NCBI GenBank assembly: GCA_026874595.1
Contig: CM049313.1
Span: forward strand, 18,537,508-18,601,507
From: Sipunculus nudus
Taxonomy: Eukaryota; Annelida; Sipuncula; Golfingiida; Sipunculidae
Reading direction: 5' to 3'
Length of the DNA: 64,000 nt
Of the stretch, positions 10,557 to 22,410 are shown one piece after another (position 1 is the first letter of the stretch; the number at the start of each line of letters is the position of its first letter). Below the pieces are notes generated by a model, which was not told where the DNA came from, ran no database searches, and saw nothing but the letters and a program-made list of their open reading frames with translations. The translations under genes and the position numbers were made by a program.

Positions 10557-12557
10557 ATACTGTTAGGGAACCTAATATAAACAGATCACGTATGCGTGAT
10601 GAACACAAATTTTGTAATGGAGATAAAAAAAAATCAGATTCTGTAACACTAGGCAGCGTGAAATGTCTAGGGGAATGAATAAAGAAGTCAGTGTTTTTTT
10701 TTTTTTGTTAACAAATAACTATGATTTATTCTTAAAACAACCCTAACAGTACAATACACTAAATCAATACAATTATACAGTAAAACAGCGTTATAGCAAG
10801 AAGTCAATCAAATCACACAGAAAGATAATGGTACAATACCTGGATACCAATACCGTCACCACGATGTCCTTTAAATGTAAACTCTCGGAGAATGACAGTC
10901 ATGTGGAAAGTTCTTTTAACTACTCGATAATATGAGCATATCAAACTGTAAAAAACTCGAAAATATCCAATACGAGGCTGCTAAGCTGGTCACAGGAGCA
11001 CTTCCAACGACCAGTTATGATAAACTTTTATCTGAACTTGGCTGGCATACATTAGAAAGCAGACGAACAAAATCTAAGCTATGTTTATTCTATAAGTTAT
11101 ATCATGGTCTGTGTCCAGTGTTCATGTCACGATTAATGTGTGCGTCAGTCTCAGACGTTACACCTCGGAACCTAAGAAACGCTAGTGACTTGCGCCCGCC
11201 ACGTGCAAGAACTGAAAAATACAAATCGTCGTTCATTCCATCTTGCACAGTCCTATAGAATCCATTAGATGCGTCATTGAAAAATACAGCGTCATTAAAT
11301 TGTTTTAAATCTTCTCTGAACAGATACCTTGGCTTAGCGTCAGACCCCCCATTATATTATAGTTATGGAAAAAGAAAGCAGAATATTTTAATTTCAAGAC
11401 TTAGGCTCGGCCACAGCTGCCTCCAAGATCATCTATATAGACATGGCCTGTCCGAAATTAATCAATGTCCTCACTGTGGAATGGTTGAATCATCTGTTCA
11501 CTTCTTCTTAATGTGTCCATACTACGGAATCGCACGACAACTGCTACTAGAGCAATTACAAAATATAATCCCTGATATAATAACTTCTTTCATTTCAAAT
11601 CCAGGCAGACAACAAACCGATAAATTAATGTCTATCTTGTTACATGGGTCATTAGATTTCAGTATAATAGTCAATCATCAAGACTTGTTTTATGCTGAAA
11701 ATGTCATGAAATGTAATTGTAACTGTGATATATTATCTATATTTTTTTTAACATCTACCAGGGTCAATACCTTTAATCACTGAACTTTGTTCTTGTATTT
11801 CAAATGTATCTATCAGACTTTGCTGACTGTTCATATCTTATCTTCTATAAATATGATGGATACATCGTATTACGCATGATCGATAACAGATTTCCTCGGT
11901 TTTGATATCTCAACATATTGTTATTGAATACATATCATATATATTTGCATATTATTTAGACATTCATTGATATATGGTTATAACGGATTTGTTATATGCA
12001 CAATTCTCTTTAATTGTTAGGCATTTGTATATTGTATCTCCTGTTTTTAAGTTTGGAGAGTACTTATATTAGCGCTTATAAGCGCTACTTGTACAATCCA
12101 AAAGAAATAAATATGTTTAAACCAACAACCCATAAAGTAAACTGAAGTCCAAAAGCATAAAATCCAGGAGAAAGTCTTTGAAAATGTTTAATTGCCGCAT
12201 TCGTCGGATAAGGTCTTAGAATCTGACATACGCTTCTACGTCTGCTGAAATCTGCTCTGCTGTCTGCCCTCTGGTTCTAAAAAACAGCCCCTGTATATAC
12301 CTTCACACACCAAGCCGGGAATTTTCCACTTCTCGAACAGTCTATAAGTTATTGCACAACACGCGTTTCATAAATTATCGAGAAGACATCGCTGTGCGTA
12401 CCTCCACATACAGGGCCATCACGTGACCCACGACCAGGCGTGAAAACCCAAGGCACACATGACAACGAGAGTTCAACCAGTACGGATTAAACATGAAAAG
12501 TAACAACAACACGAGTTACGCCCGTGTCACACAATAAAAGAGCATCTGTAACAATAT
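10557..12557 (+). mobile_element. Solo-LTR-like element, copy 2, split by a LINE
   Basis: The outer parts, 10561-10919 and 12126-12553, align with copy 1 at 3303-4142. Shared blocks include GTATGCGTGATGAA, CAGATTCTGTAACAC, GTGAAATGTCTAGGGGAATG and GTACAATACACTAAATCAAT near the left. On the right both share AGTAAACTGAAG, a TATA-like TGTATATACC, GGGAATTTTCCA, ACACAATAAAAG and the end CTGTAACA. The left flank is ATAC and the right ATAT, so a target duplication is imperfect. About 1.2 kb of LINE sequence interrupts the element between GTTCTTTTAA and the AGTAAACTGAAG block. Confidence 0.7.
10920..12125 (+). mobile_element. 5'-truncated LINE: ORF2 C-terminus and 3' UTR
   Basis: Frame 10923-11783 encodes the C-terminal part of a non-LTR retrotransposon ORF2 of CR1/Jockey-like type. 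Recognisable motifs are KLENIQYEAAKLVTGA, then LSELGWHTLESRR, FYKLYHGLCPVFMS and LRN...RPPRA, and a cysteine-histidine finger CPHCGMVESSVHFFLMC (CX2CX7HX4C). One in-frame TAG at 11256-11258 interrupts it. The reverse transcriptase and endonuclease parts are missing, a normal outcome of incomplete reverse transcription. The 3' UTR has a perfect 18-nt palindrome TAGCGCTTATAAGCGCTA (12070-12087) followed by CTTGTACAATCCA and an A-rich end with AATAAA. The element sits inside an LTR-like repeat. A clean target duplication was not found. Confidence 0.82.
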
Positions 12558-13010
12558 TAATATGAATTTTTGATATCGTTTGTCACATACTGAAATAATT
12601 TACATCTATCCAGATTCCGTATCGAGTATTCTGTAACAGCCGTTATAAACATCGATCATTAACATTGGTAACAATGACTTTATGTGAGCGATAATAGTTG
12701 AAATAATCGATTATAGGCTCAGTTGACCATAATATTTTCATGTAATTATCTTATTATTAACTAAATTCTCTGGTTATCTTTTAAAAAAATAATTTTTCTA
12801 TCTTTATCAAGGTTTTTTAAAGTGATATACATAAACTAAGAAATATTTAAGTAAGATTTAATAACTGAAATATTCAAGTAACTTCTTACACATTTTGTAT
12901 TTTACAGTATATAATTACATTACATTACATTATATTACATATAATAGGTCCGTTTTTGTAAATCAAAATGAGTAAAACAATGACGTAGGAAATACAACAA
13001 TAGACCTTTC
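12554..13010. other. Unassigned with (ATTAC)n microsatellite
   Basis: A short pentanucleotide run of ATTAC, with one ATTAT variant, lies at about 12914-12940. Nothing else is supported. Confidence 0.5.
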
Positions 13011-13212
13011 TCTCCTCTACACTTTCCTTCTTCCTTCCATCCTTTTTTTCCCCCCTCTGTCTTTCATCCTTTTTCCTCTTTCAGTCTTTAACTCGTTCCT
13101 TTTCACTTTTCGGGGGTTTTATTTGCGTTTGTTTTTCTTTCAAAATCCTTCCTTCCTTCATATTTTTCTCTCTCTATCTCCCTACCTCCCTCCCTCCCTC
13201 TCCCTCTCTTAA
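13011..13212 (+). repeat. Polypyrimidine tract
   Basis: About 200 bases on the plus strand are almost entirely C and T, with CTTCC, CCCTC and TCTC runs. It is simple sequence and could adopt triplex structure. No gene is implied. Confidence 0.8.
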
Positions 13213-14334
13213 TCATGTTTATCGATCCCAGTAAATAAAATTAGTATGTTGTAGTAAATTGGTAGTATAAGTTAGGTTTCATAGTGTATATGAATTAAAA
13301 TATGATCACGTATGTTTTTTACATTATATTCTTCCGTTACACATGGAAACACATCAACGAATATATTTAAAAAAACGGATAATAACACATGCATGTAAAA
13401 CCAAAGAAAAGTTTAATATATGCTATCCTAGCCTGTTTTGTTGGGACAGGTCTCAAGTACAAAGACTTGTTAACTCTATAAACAATGAATAATCAAAAAA
13501 CCACACAACCTCTATCTTCGCGAATGTTTTGTGAAACGTCGTCAAGCCGAGATGTCGTCAAACCTGAAATCGTCCAGCTCGAATATTATCAGGCAGATCA
13601 GTTTGGCGAAACCAAATGAGGTAACCTTTTGAAAATTATGTTGTGTTTAGGAATTTGATGGGATTGATTTAAAAAACTTTAAATTTCCACTCATACGTGA
13701 ATACAGAAGTAGGTCGCGCATTTTTGTTCGGAGCAGAGCGTAATTGATGCGTTTCTATCAGAAACTTTTGAAAAACTGATATCAAAACATCGGTATTCAG
13801 GCAGTTTTCCTTTAGGTCATGACCATTTCAGACATCTACACATTGTAAAGACCGGGCAAAGTATAATTTTACAAACGTTTATACTGTTGAACTGAACTTC
13901 CATTATCATCTTATTGGACATGCGATTCGCGCTTCGCCCGTGTTGCGTCTCGCCTGAATACGTTTCAATGGGCTACTTCTTGATAAACTGGGCGGCGCGT
14001 CTCACCTAGCTACGTCGTGGCGAGCAATGAAATCAGCCCTACGTCCTATCGAGACGCGTCTTACTGGATAAACACCAACATTTCTCATTTTATCTATTTC
14101 TTTTCTCATTTTATTCATGATTTTTTTATTTTTCAATATTAATTTTAAATTTTCACATTTCTGTCTCACTCCCTTGCATACTTTATTACTTTCTTATTCA
14201 TATACTAGTATTGTGTTTCTTAATGAGCAGGTTTGTCTGAATGCGTGAATTGCACAGTTAAGATAGTACCCAAATATCTCTCTAATGAGAAGAACCCCCC
14301 CCCCCCCCATACGTCTTCGCGTGAGACACGGTTT
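13213..14334. other. Unassigned; poly-C tract at its right edge
   Basis: No gene or known repeat is supported. A run of about 15 C lies at 14294-14308. Confidence 0.45.
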
Positions 14335-14545
14335 TCCTATTTTCCTGCAGCATGCTCAGTCTGGGTTTGAGTAACGGCAGCCCGCCACCCAAACGTCGAT
14401 ATTAAACTTAATTCAAAAAGGTCTGCGAGTCATGTTTTTGTGGCTAGGATTGGGTCGACCGTGAAAGGTCTCACGGTTCCTCGGCTGACACTCGAACTCA
14501 CGATCTGTGTCCTATGGGCTGCCTAGCGCCGAAGCAGGAAAAACT
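14335..14545 (-). mobile_element. Degenerate tRNA-type SINE fragment
   Basis: Read on the minus strand it has a B-box-like GAGTTCGAGTG followed by CCGTGAGACCTTTCACGGTC and GACCCA, matching the order of elements in the SINE copies at 27283-27552 and 52283-52690. It is more diverged and carries extra sequence in the middle. No cloverleaf is evident, so it is not a tRNA gene. Confidence 0.5.
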
Positions 14546-15045
14546 CAAAGTTGAACAGAGGACTTGAACATTTTACAGCGAGGTTTACATTTAAAAGATG
14601 ATATTTTGAAAGTTTTAAATAAAGCTGACTTCAATATTTTACAAGCGACTGAATGTTTGGACTTTCCAGTTTATATCCTAAGATTATAGAAATATAAATA
14701 TTAAAAAATGGCCAAACGTCAACCCCGCACCTAAATTTTGACTAAATTTAATCAAAGACAAAAAAGTCCTCATAATTTTGATGTGCCTCAAAATGTCCCC
14801 TTTACAATGCGTTTTTTCAAATGTTTCAGTATGGGAGCCCCTCGTCCAAATGTACCTGTATTTAACTATAATAAAATTAAGGCTGTAGATTTTATTCACG
14901 GGTGAAAATAAAAATATATATATTTTTATTGTTCATAAGCTATATTTTATTACGCAATTATATATATATATATATATATATTAGTTAACTTGCTCTACCT
15001 TAACTGTATCGAGCACTATACTGCAAGCACTGGAACCCACTTAGG

Positions 15046-15103
<58 letters not shown>

Positions 15104-16494
15104 CATTGAGGGTTTTGATAATGATAAAAGATACATACCTTCATGCAATAAGAATTCTATAGATTTTTAGATATAACAAATAAGATACTTCTTTGCGGAA
15201 ATAACTGACTCGATCTTTCATTGTCAGTATTCACCAACGAATGTCGCTGGTATTATCGTTGAAAGGTCTATTAAAAAAATCCATTAAAATTCTCGCAGAG
15301 TATATTGATACCCTGCCAAGACTTTCATAGTATAAACTATAAGAGGGTAACCCTTTAACAAGGACAGCTTGGAATAATAAATTAAAATGTAAGTGCTTAC
15401 ATAAAAATCTGTGGCGGAACTAGCTCCCAGGGACAATTAAGATTTTTCAACAGTGATGGAAGCCATCCTGCTACGTTTCCATGGAAGCCATTATCGTGTC
15501 CTAGCCTTCCACGGGAGGAAAATTATCATGGAGGAAGAGATCCACTGATTTTAATTTGCGCAAATCTGCTATAAAATGCACAAATCACGTAAATTGCAAG
15601 TTAATTCCCCAAATGATATAATGTCGCCCGACTTTTACAGTTATTAAGGTAACACTAAAAAAGTTTTTCATAACAGCCTTCTCTTACTGACCGTAAATCC
15701 TTTTAACATCTATGAATTCAAACTCTGGACCTAATCCCCTTTGGCCCGACTCCAGACCCGTTAATGCAGTGCGGCCATTTCCTCTGCGTGGATTGTCCCA
15801 CTTGGGAGCCCTTGAGTCAATGTATTTTAGATGTCTATGATGACAGGGCCTTTTCTACATGAACTCCCTGCTGACCGGCTAATTTACTATAAGGATGAAA
15901 TATAGTGCTAAACAGGCTCAAATGTCACATTAATCTGCTTTGGGGAACACATGTAACCCGTTGGGATGGTATTCCATATTGTTTAGTGATGGGACAAGCT
16001 ACGGAAACATTTGCTCTGTTGTCATAAAGATAGCTTACCGTCGGATGGCAGAGGACTTCCAAACTGAGAATACCAGTAACATTAAGGGGGTATATGCCCT
16101 ATGTGGTATATGTACATGAGAAACATGCCGGCTCTGGCTTACTCAAAAAATGTATAGAAAATACAGTCTGTTAGTATATAGCGTCAGGACACTTTATCCT
16201 GTCAATAATAACAGATGAAACTCCCATGGTACAAATGGTTGAGCCCTCTTTTTGTCACAATTCGAGAGCTGACTCCTATTTTGATCAACAACTGTACATT
16301 TAGAAAGGATATATGACGTATCATATCAGTTCATCTCAAAATATATATTTTATATATTGCATGTTTTATCCTTTTGCGTGTTTGATTTTAAATTGACGAA
16401 TTTTGCAACACCAAGAACAACCACACTAAATAGTAGCCATCACAAATGATGAAGTTTTTGGTATCAAACATATGATGATTGTGGTAGTCAGTAT
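14546..16494. other. Unassigned AT-rich stretch with two (TA)n tracts
   Basis: Two dinucleotide tracts, (TA)n at about 14959-14981 and (AT)n at about 15049-15101, bracket a 66-base unique segment. No gene or recognised transposon motif is visible in the remainder. Confidence 0.5.
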
Positions 16495-17106
16495 TAGGGC
16501 CGGGTATCGCCTAAAAGTTACGATATATATGATATTAAATATATACAATATATAACGATATGTGGTAGCGTATAATGATATGTATAGCGATATTTCCATC
16601 GTATCAATTTACAGGAACTTTGAGCGTTTTCTTTCTAGTGCACAATCACAACCGTGTGACACATCGCAAGGCTGCCATACCTAAGTCATAATACTGTTCA
16701 CTTGACATTTTTTTCGCGCAGTTATCACAAGATTGAAGCAAAGAAAATTAATAAATCATGATTATTATGGCAGTTTTCCGCACTTCCTTTGTTCCCAATT
16801 TGACACCGAACGGACCAATGACCATATGTTCCATTGAGCCCAGCCCACTTGAACATTTTTTAAAGAAAGACCTTAGACGTGTCTCAAGACACGGTACTTA
16901 CTTTCACTTTCAGCTTTTCATTAATCTCAATCTAATTAGATGTCTGAATTTTCAACAAAAACCTCATTTTAACTAAGTTAATCAGGCTAAGTAACGTTTG
17001 AAAACAATATCGAAAACTATGGATATGTAAAAGCGATATTGGCATGCAATATGCCAATTGCCGTATCGAGATATACACCGATATTACGGTAATATCCCGC
17101 CCCCTA
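16495..17106. mobile_element. hAT-like MITE, copy 1
   Basis: The left end is TAGGGCCGGGTATCGC; the right end read inversely is TAGGGGGCGGGATATTAC. Both subterminal regions are rich in ATATCG/CGATAT, the same architecture as the hAT-like element at 56506-57382. No transposase frame is visible. Flanking 8-mers (GTCAGTAT and ATTTATAT) do not match, so either the insertion is old or the boundaries are off by a few bases. Confidence 0.6.
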
Positions 17107-17665
17107 ATTTATATACAACTATAGATGTATTAAGGAAATGTTTGTGTCGGTAGTCTTTAAGGTTTACGCAACAACAAAAATATACTTAGAAACAAATTTA
17201 CAACTTACAGCTGCATTCCAATGAATGCAAGCCTCCGCCTTGTTTGCAAAAAAGTTTAATTTTTGGGCCTTTACCAAGAAAATAGAATATACTAAAGCCG
17301 TGAAATAAATGGGATACCATCGTAAAATCTGTAAAATTTTTACATCTGTAAAATGCAGTCATATGATTGACTGACGTTTACATGTTAGGGACAACAAATG
17401 TCTCCATGATTATTTAACAGTTCTGAGCTAACAAGAATTTGGCAAGGCTTCGAGTTTAATTTAAACAATTCTCGTATTATTACTACGGCTATAATAAAAA
17501 AATGTCCTGATAAAAATCTACACAGTTGTACATCAATGATGATTGACTTCGACAAAAAATGCAAAAAAAAAAAAAAATTATAACTAGAAATATGAATTTT
17601 CCCACATTATGCGGTCCTTAATGTGGGTAATTCTGTAACCCGTGTTTTCATAAACTTATCAAGGT
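17107..17665. other. Unassigned; possible CCTCCGCC end
   Basis: TGCAAGCCTCCGCC at about 17226 is the same end motif as the dispersed repeat at 8565. Otherwise AT-rich DNA without supported features. Confidence 0.4.
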
Positions 17666-17962
17666 TTAGGCCAAAAAATAAAAGGTATGGTTCTCAGACA
17701 CCGCCCGCGTCAATTTTAACCCCCCGCATCAAAAGTTTTTATTTTTATTTTTATCTTTCAAGAAGATAAATAATACAATTTTTGTAGTGCTTTTACCTGT
17801 TTAGGAAAGAAATTTGTTATTTTCATGCTTTTCCTTGATCATATGACATTTTTATCGGGACATTAAAAAAAGGTAAAAAAATAAAATACCGCCCGCCCGC
17901 ACTGATTTCTGAAAAAAAGTGCCTGAGAACCATACCTTATTTTATTTATTTTTTTGGCCTTA
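17666..17962. mobile_element. Harbinger/Tourist-like MITE, copy 1
   Basis: The element is 17669-17959 and is flanked by TTA on both sides (17666-17668, 17960-17962). Terminal inverted repeats begin GGCCAAAAAA and continue through GGTATGGTTCTCAG. Three-base TWA duplications plus a GG-starting TIR are the signature of PIF/Harbinger-derived MITEs. There is no coding capacity. Eight related copies occur in this window. Confidence 0.88.
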
Positions 17963-18250
17963 TTGGTGCACATGTTTCCAAACAAGTGTTTGCATTCACG
18001 TGTTCGGCCCATATTCCCATGTTCAATCGGAAAAATGTGACTGCACATGTGTGAATATTCTTGGAAGTCCTTCCTATAGCCGGATAATGTGCCGGACCCA
18101 CACCAAATCTAATCGATATTTTAATGGCCCATTCCCGAGGTGCCCTGAAATATTTATGGGATTCCAATCATGACTGCGTGAGTTTGGTTGTGAACAAACA
18201 CACACAAACACGAACGGGAATGAACCCATACCCTCCTGGCGTAGGCAATA
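17963..18250 (+). repeat. Dispersed CCTCCGCC-TIR repeat, copy 3
   Basis: It shares with the copy at 4240 the landmarks TTCGGCCCATATTCC, TCTAATCGAT, CATTCCCGAGGTGCC, a CACACAAACACG segment and GGGAATGAAC. It ends CTCCTGGCGTAGGC. It abuts the right target duplication of Harbinger MITE copy 1, so the MITE may have landed in or beside it. Confidence 0.6.
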
Positions 18251-18807
18251 AACTTCACAAAAACGGAAAATAATGTCTTTGTTTTCCATATTCTTTTGGT
18301 GGTTTGTTCACGCCAGGAACCTTTCGGGAATGAATGTGAGGCGGCATGAATTATAACACCTGATAAATGCTTCTCTGTAAGATATACACTAGCCTAGGAT
18401 CCTTTGAGAGACTGGATGTCACCCACCATTTTCTAAATGGTTCTTAGAAAATGAAATTCTTGGATGTACAACCATATAAAATGATAAATTCGACCGGCTT
18501 AGACATTACATCTGACGAGTTGACTTCTGGGGCTGTACCATAAAATTTGAGCTTTACGTTGTGTGTGAAATAAGACACACCCGGGAGCGATTTTTTATAC
18601 TCTGTAATATACTACAAACCACTGACGTTTGTAATATCTTCTAGATATAAAAATAAAACACATTTTTCAGAAGCACTGAAGTGAAATTTATACGATCAAA
18701 CACACATAAACATGAAATATAAAGTTTAGATTATTTATTAAGTATTTATTATTATAATGGTTATCAGAAAAGTGGTTGACGAAGATTGTTATTATGCAGG
18801 TCGAGGG
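18251..18807. other. Unassigned AT-rich sequence
   Basis: No supported gene, repeat or RNA. Confidence 0.4.
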
Positions 18808-20150
18808 GATTGAATGAATGAATGAATGAATGAATGAATGAATGAATGAATGAATGAAATTTTTATTCTGAAAATGAGGCCTTAGGCCAAAAGTTTCATT
18901 AATGTGAACATTTTACAATATACATACAGATTTTAACAAATCTATTCACTTCACATTTTCAAAAATAAAAAATCTTAAAAAATCTTGGTAATAAAATTTT
19001 TGTTCTTGAATTTAGTACATAATATAAAATAACTATAACATAGTAATAATAATACATAAGGTTTTACAGTTTCTAATACTCATATTTGTTTTGTGAATGA
19101 ATCAATGACCTTTGTCTATGACTCTTTCATTTTATATTCAAACATTAAGTAACAATGTCAAAATTTTATAAGCTATGAATTAAACTATACCTACTTTACT
19201 GGGAATGTCTCAGGTTGATAAATTATCTGTGAAATTTGAGCAAAGAAGAAAATAAGTCTTAAAATATATTTCTTATACACATTTTAAATAGTGATTTCTT
19301 TTATTAAAAGCGTAGTATATAAATGCTGCAACATGGTTGATTAGTTGGCATATCACTGGACACAAATTTAACAAATGATAATTTACCAAATCTAATTTTT
19401 TTTTTCTTTTCTAAGCTCATCATATAATAAAAAAATAACAGGAAGTGATTTTCGTCTTCAATATATGCTTCTCCATGTCTTAAACAAAATTTACAATATC
19501 TTTGCTCCCAGGGTATTTGTTTATGTCTTCCTATTTCTACCTCTAAGTGGTGAGCAGAAGTTCTAAATCTGACCAGACTATTTCTCTGTCTTTCACTCTG
19601 AATCAGTGCTAAATAATTTTCTTCACATAACATTGACTTAAATGTCGCATAGGTTTTTAATCTGCATCTACTATTGATATTCTACAAAAATCCTGTGATA
19701 AAACATCATGTAAGCTTTGTTTAAAAGTAAATAGAAATAGATTTTCATCTCCAACATCTTGAAAAATCCAAAAATACCCAAAACCAAGAGAAAACATGAT
19801 TTTTTTTACCTTTGTTGCCCAATTAATTTTTCCTAATTCATATGATAGTATATAACCTGTTATATAGTTGTTTTGGAAACCTATTTTAAAAAGTACTTTA
19901 TGTTGGATGCAATCGAACGCTTTAGACAATTCGATGAAAATAACATATCTTTCCTTCTGTCGTGTAAAAAATGTTTCAATAATTGCCATTAAAGTATACA
20001 TATTATCTATAGCACTATATTTTCTTCGATAACCTGCTTGCTCTTCAATGAGTTTAGAATTTGTTTCAGTCCATTTCATTAGTATTGCGTTTAAATTTTT
20101 GTGTGAAAAGTTTACTTATTGTGTTTAGTAGGGTAATACCTCTTTATTTG
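18808..20150 (-). mobile_element. LINE remnant with internal deletion and (TGAA)n tail
   Basis: This is a minus-strand non-LTR retrotransposon remnant. Around 20130-20090 the frame reads GITLLNTISKLFT, the usual lead-in to the reverse transcriptase palm. Frame 20079-19657 then gives EEQAGYRRKYSAIDNMYTL and motif A as FIELSKAFDCIQHKVLF. It jumps straight to C-terminal sequence (WATKVKKIMFSLGFGYFWI, then RFRTSAHHLEVEIGR and WEQRYCKFC in frame 19633-19304). Motif B and the YADD catalytic box are missing, so an internal deletion removed the active centre. The 3' end (low coordinates) finishes at a tetranucleotide run, (TGAA)n at 18810-18858, the kind of simple tail seen on many LINEs. The clade is not assigned. 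Confidence 0.85.
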
Positions 20151-20865
20151 GGGAGGATAAGAGGGGAGGATTATAGGGGTTGATGAGTTAATTTCTATAT
20201 TACTATCGGAGGAATTCTTTTATCGGTGAACCTACTTAGGTCTCCCGGGTCTCCTACTTAGGTTTCCGCTAAATCGCCGAAATGGCTGATTTTCAAAAGC
20301 TGATATTTTAGCCCAATTTTAGTCTTAGGTCACTGTTTTGCACTTAATTTATTTATTTGGACTTATTTCAAGGCCGTACACTCCGTAGCTGATTCTCCAT
20401 TATCGCCCAGTTGCTGGCCGGGGGAGGCTTCCAGTGACCGCTGGATACATGTTTTGCATCTACATCTAGTTATACATGAATTGTTTAAATAACAAATGTA
20501 CGCCTAATACTTTCTTAAACATATAATATGCTCCAAATATATTCTCTTCTTTTCTGATAATGGTTCAGTTTTAATAGTAAAGCTGGTAATTAAGACAATT
20601 ACGGCTGGGTATCAGTCAGCCTATTCAGGTACAATGCGATATTTTTCTTTGTGTATCATTTCTGATGAAAAGCTCAGTGGAGTCGTTGTATTAGGCTATT
20701 TTCACTCACAGGAGCCGGTTTGTCATAGACACCGAGAGTGGTATAAACATTTTGTCATCCAGTCGATCATACGACAGTACGTGATCTTATTTAAGTCTTA
20801 AAAGGTCAATATAAGTTATAAAAAGCAGCTGAAGCTTGATACATAACTCAGATTATAGTTTAGGT
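20151..20865. other. Unassigned sequence upstream of an hAT-like MITE
   Basis: I see no gene or clear repeat. Confidence 0.4.
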
Positions 20866-21352
20866 TAGGGTTGTGTGATTTATATATATTTGCGAGCAGT
20901 GATTGTGTTTCATCGATACGACGATACAACATGCAAAGCATATCAGTAAGGCCAAAAAAAAATTAAAGGTATGGTTCTCAGGCACCGCCCGCATCAATTT
21001 TAAACCCCCGCATCAAGAATTTTGATTTTGATTTTCAATAGAAACTTACCAATTTTGAGCTGCAGCCGCTCGGACATTTCTTTCAAGAAGATAAATCCAT
21101 ACAATTTCTTTTGTTTTGTAGTGCTTTTACTTGTTTAGCAAAATAAATCTGTTATTATCATGCTTTTCCCTTTTCATTTGACATTTTTATCGAAACATAC
21201 CAAAAAAATAAAAAAAAAAAAAAAAAACACCCGCCCGCATTGATTTATGATAAAAAGTGCCTGAGAACCATACCCTTTTATTTTTTTGGCCTAACAGTAT
21301 CGATGTGGTGTATCGATATGTATTGATATATCGGTATATTGATACAGCTCTA
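20866..21352. mobile_element. Short hAT-like MITE, copy 2, hosting a Harbinger MITE
   Basis: The left end TAGGGTTGTGTGAT and the inverse of the right end, TAGAGCTGTATCAAT, match at most positions. The inner sequence is rich in TATCGATA-type words, as in the hAT-like elements at 16495 and 56506. A Harbinger MITE (20950-21291) interrupts it. Without that insert the element would be about 140 bp, so it is internally deleted. No clean 8-bp duplication was found. Confidence 0.5.
20947..21294. mobile_element. Harbinger/Tourist-like MITE, copy 2
   Basis: The element is 20950-21291, flanked by TAA on both sides. Its ends are GGCCAAAAAA and TTTTTTTGGCC, with GGTATGGTTCTCAGGCAC and its inverse near the two ends. 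It lies inside a short hAT-like element. Confidence 0.9.
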
Positions 21353-21519
21353 AAGATTATCCCATATTTATTTACATTATAGAGTAATACAATTAACCAA
21401 TCAGCTAAATTCAGGTGGGTCTACCATGGTGCTCTGTACCATTTACGAATAAAAAAAAATTAACTTAAATATTTATGTGTAAAAACATTCCTTATATATA
21501 AATATATAATATATATATA

Positions 21520-22410
21520 CTAGCAGATAAACCCGGTATGACAGGCTTTTAAACGGGGCTTGGGACATATATAAAATGAGATGAGGAATGTTGGCTCATT
21601 TTTTTATTATTAAAGTTAAAAGAAAATATAGGTTCTCAGTGGGACACTGTCGCAATAAGATATGTATATATCTATTTTTTTACATTTACTTTGTGGCGCG
21701 GTTTGTTAATTTACCTTGAAGACCTGGTCTGTGACAATGTTTACATTGCGAACCGGAATAAGACGCAAGGGCATTCAGGCTTTTGGTGAGATTTGACTGG
21801 TTTCTATCGTTGGACGTATAAAGATTAGGTTGATGTGAGAAACACATGAAAGATTAATTAAATGTACATTGCAAGGAAACTGTTCCTGAAGAAAGAAACA
21901 GAAGTATGCATACCTCATAAGTAGCAGAAGCGGACCCAACGGGACTCCATGCAGAGGGTCCGTATCCCATTTTCAGCCGCCCCAACCTTTTTTTTATCGT
22001 ATCATACAAATTTTGAGGCCTGAATCCCCCGCCACAACTTCACCCTACCCCACCCATGTTCCTGAAATTGGGGCCTTATATTAGTTTTGTCATTAATCCT
22101 CCTGGGTTGAACCCTTCATTTCATAAAGCGAGAAACGCTTTTTCACTTTTACTGACCACGCACGTGGGTCAGAGCCTGGGTCAAATGTTAGGCCAGACCT
22201 GCTCAGATCCCTCCATGAAAGTAAGCGAACAATAGTCCTTAATCGTGTGTTTGAGGTTGAGTGACCCCGATGCACGCATTCCGGTCATTGCCGAAGGCAG
22301 TTTGGCTCTGCTCGGTCTAACCTCCGCGCAAGTAAATAAAAACGGAAATATCACTCAAAATTATATGTACATTAAAATTATTTATTCTCATATCGCCTAT
22401 GGGGAAAGTT
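21520..22410 (-). mobile_element. Helitron-like non-autonomous element, copy 1 (5' end lost)
   Basis: Read on the minus strand, the 3' terminus ends ATCTGCTAG followed by T, matching the CTRR^T rule for Helitron 3' ends. The palindrome before it is eroded here (GCCTGTCATACCGGG), but is perfect in copies 2 and 3. It aligns with 54064-55022 through TTGAAGACCTGGTC, GCGAACCGGAAT, TAGCAGAAGCGGACCCA and ATCGCCTATG, then stops near 22410, so its 5' end is missing. No Rep/helicase coding is visible. Confidence 0.68.

Noticed and set aside
16495-17106. 8-bp target duplication around the hAT-like copy
   Set aside because: The flanking octamers GTCAGTAT and ATTTATAT do not match under any boundary shift I tried.
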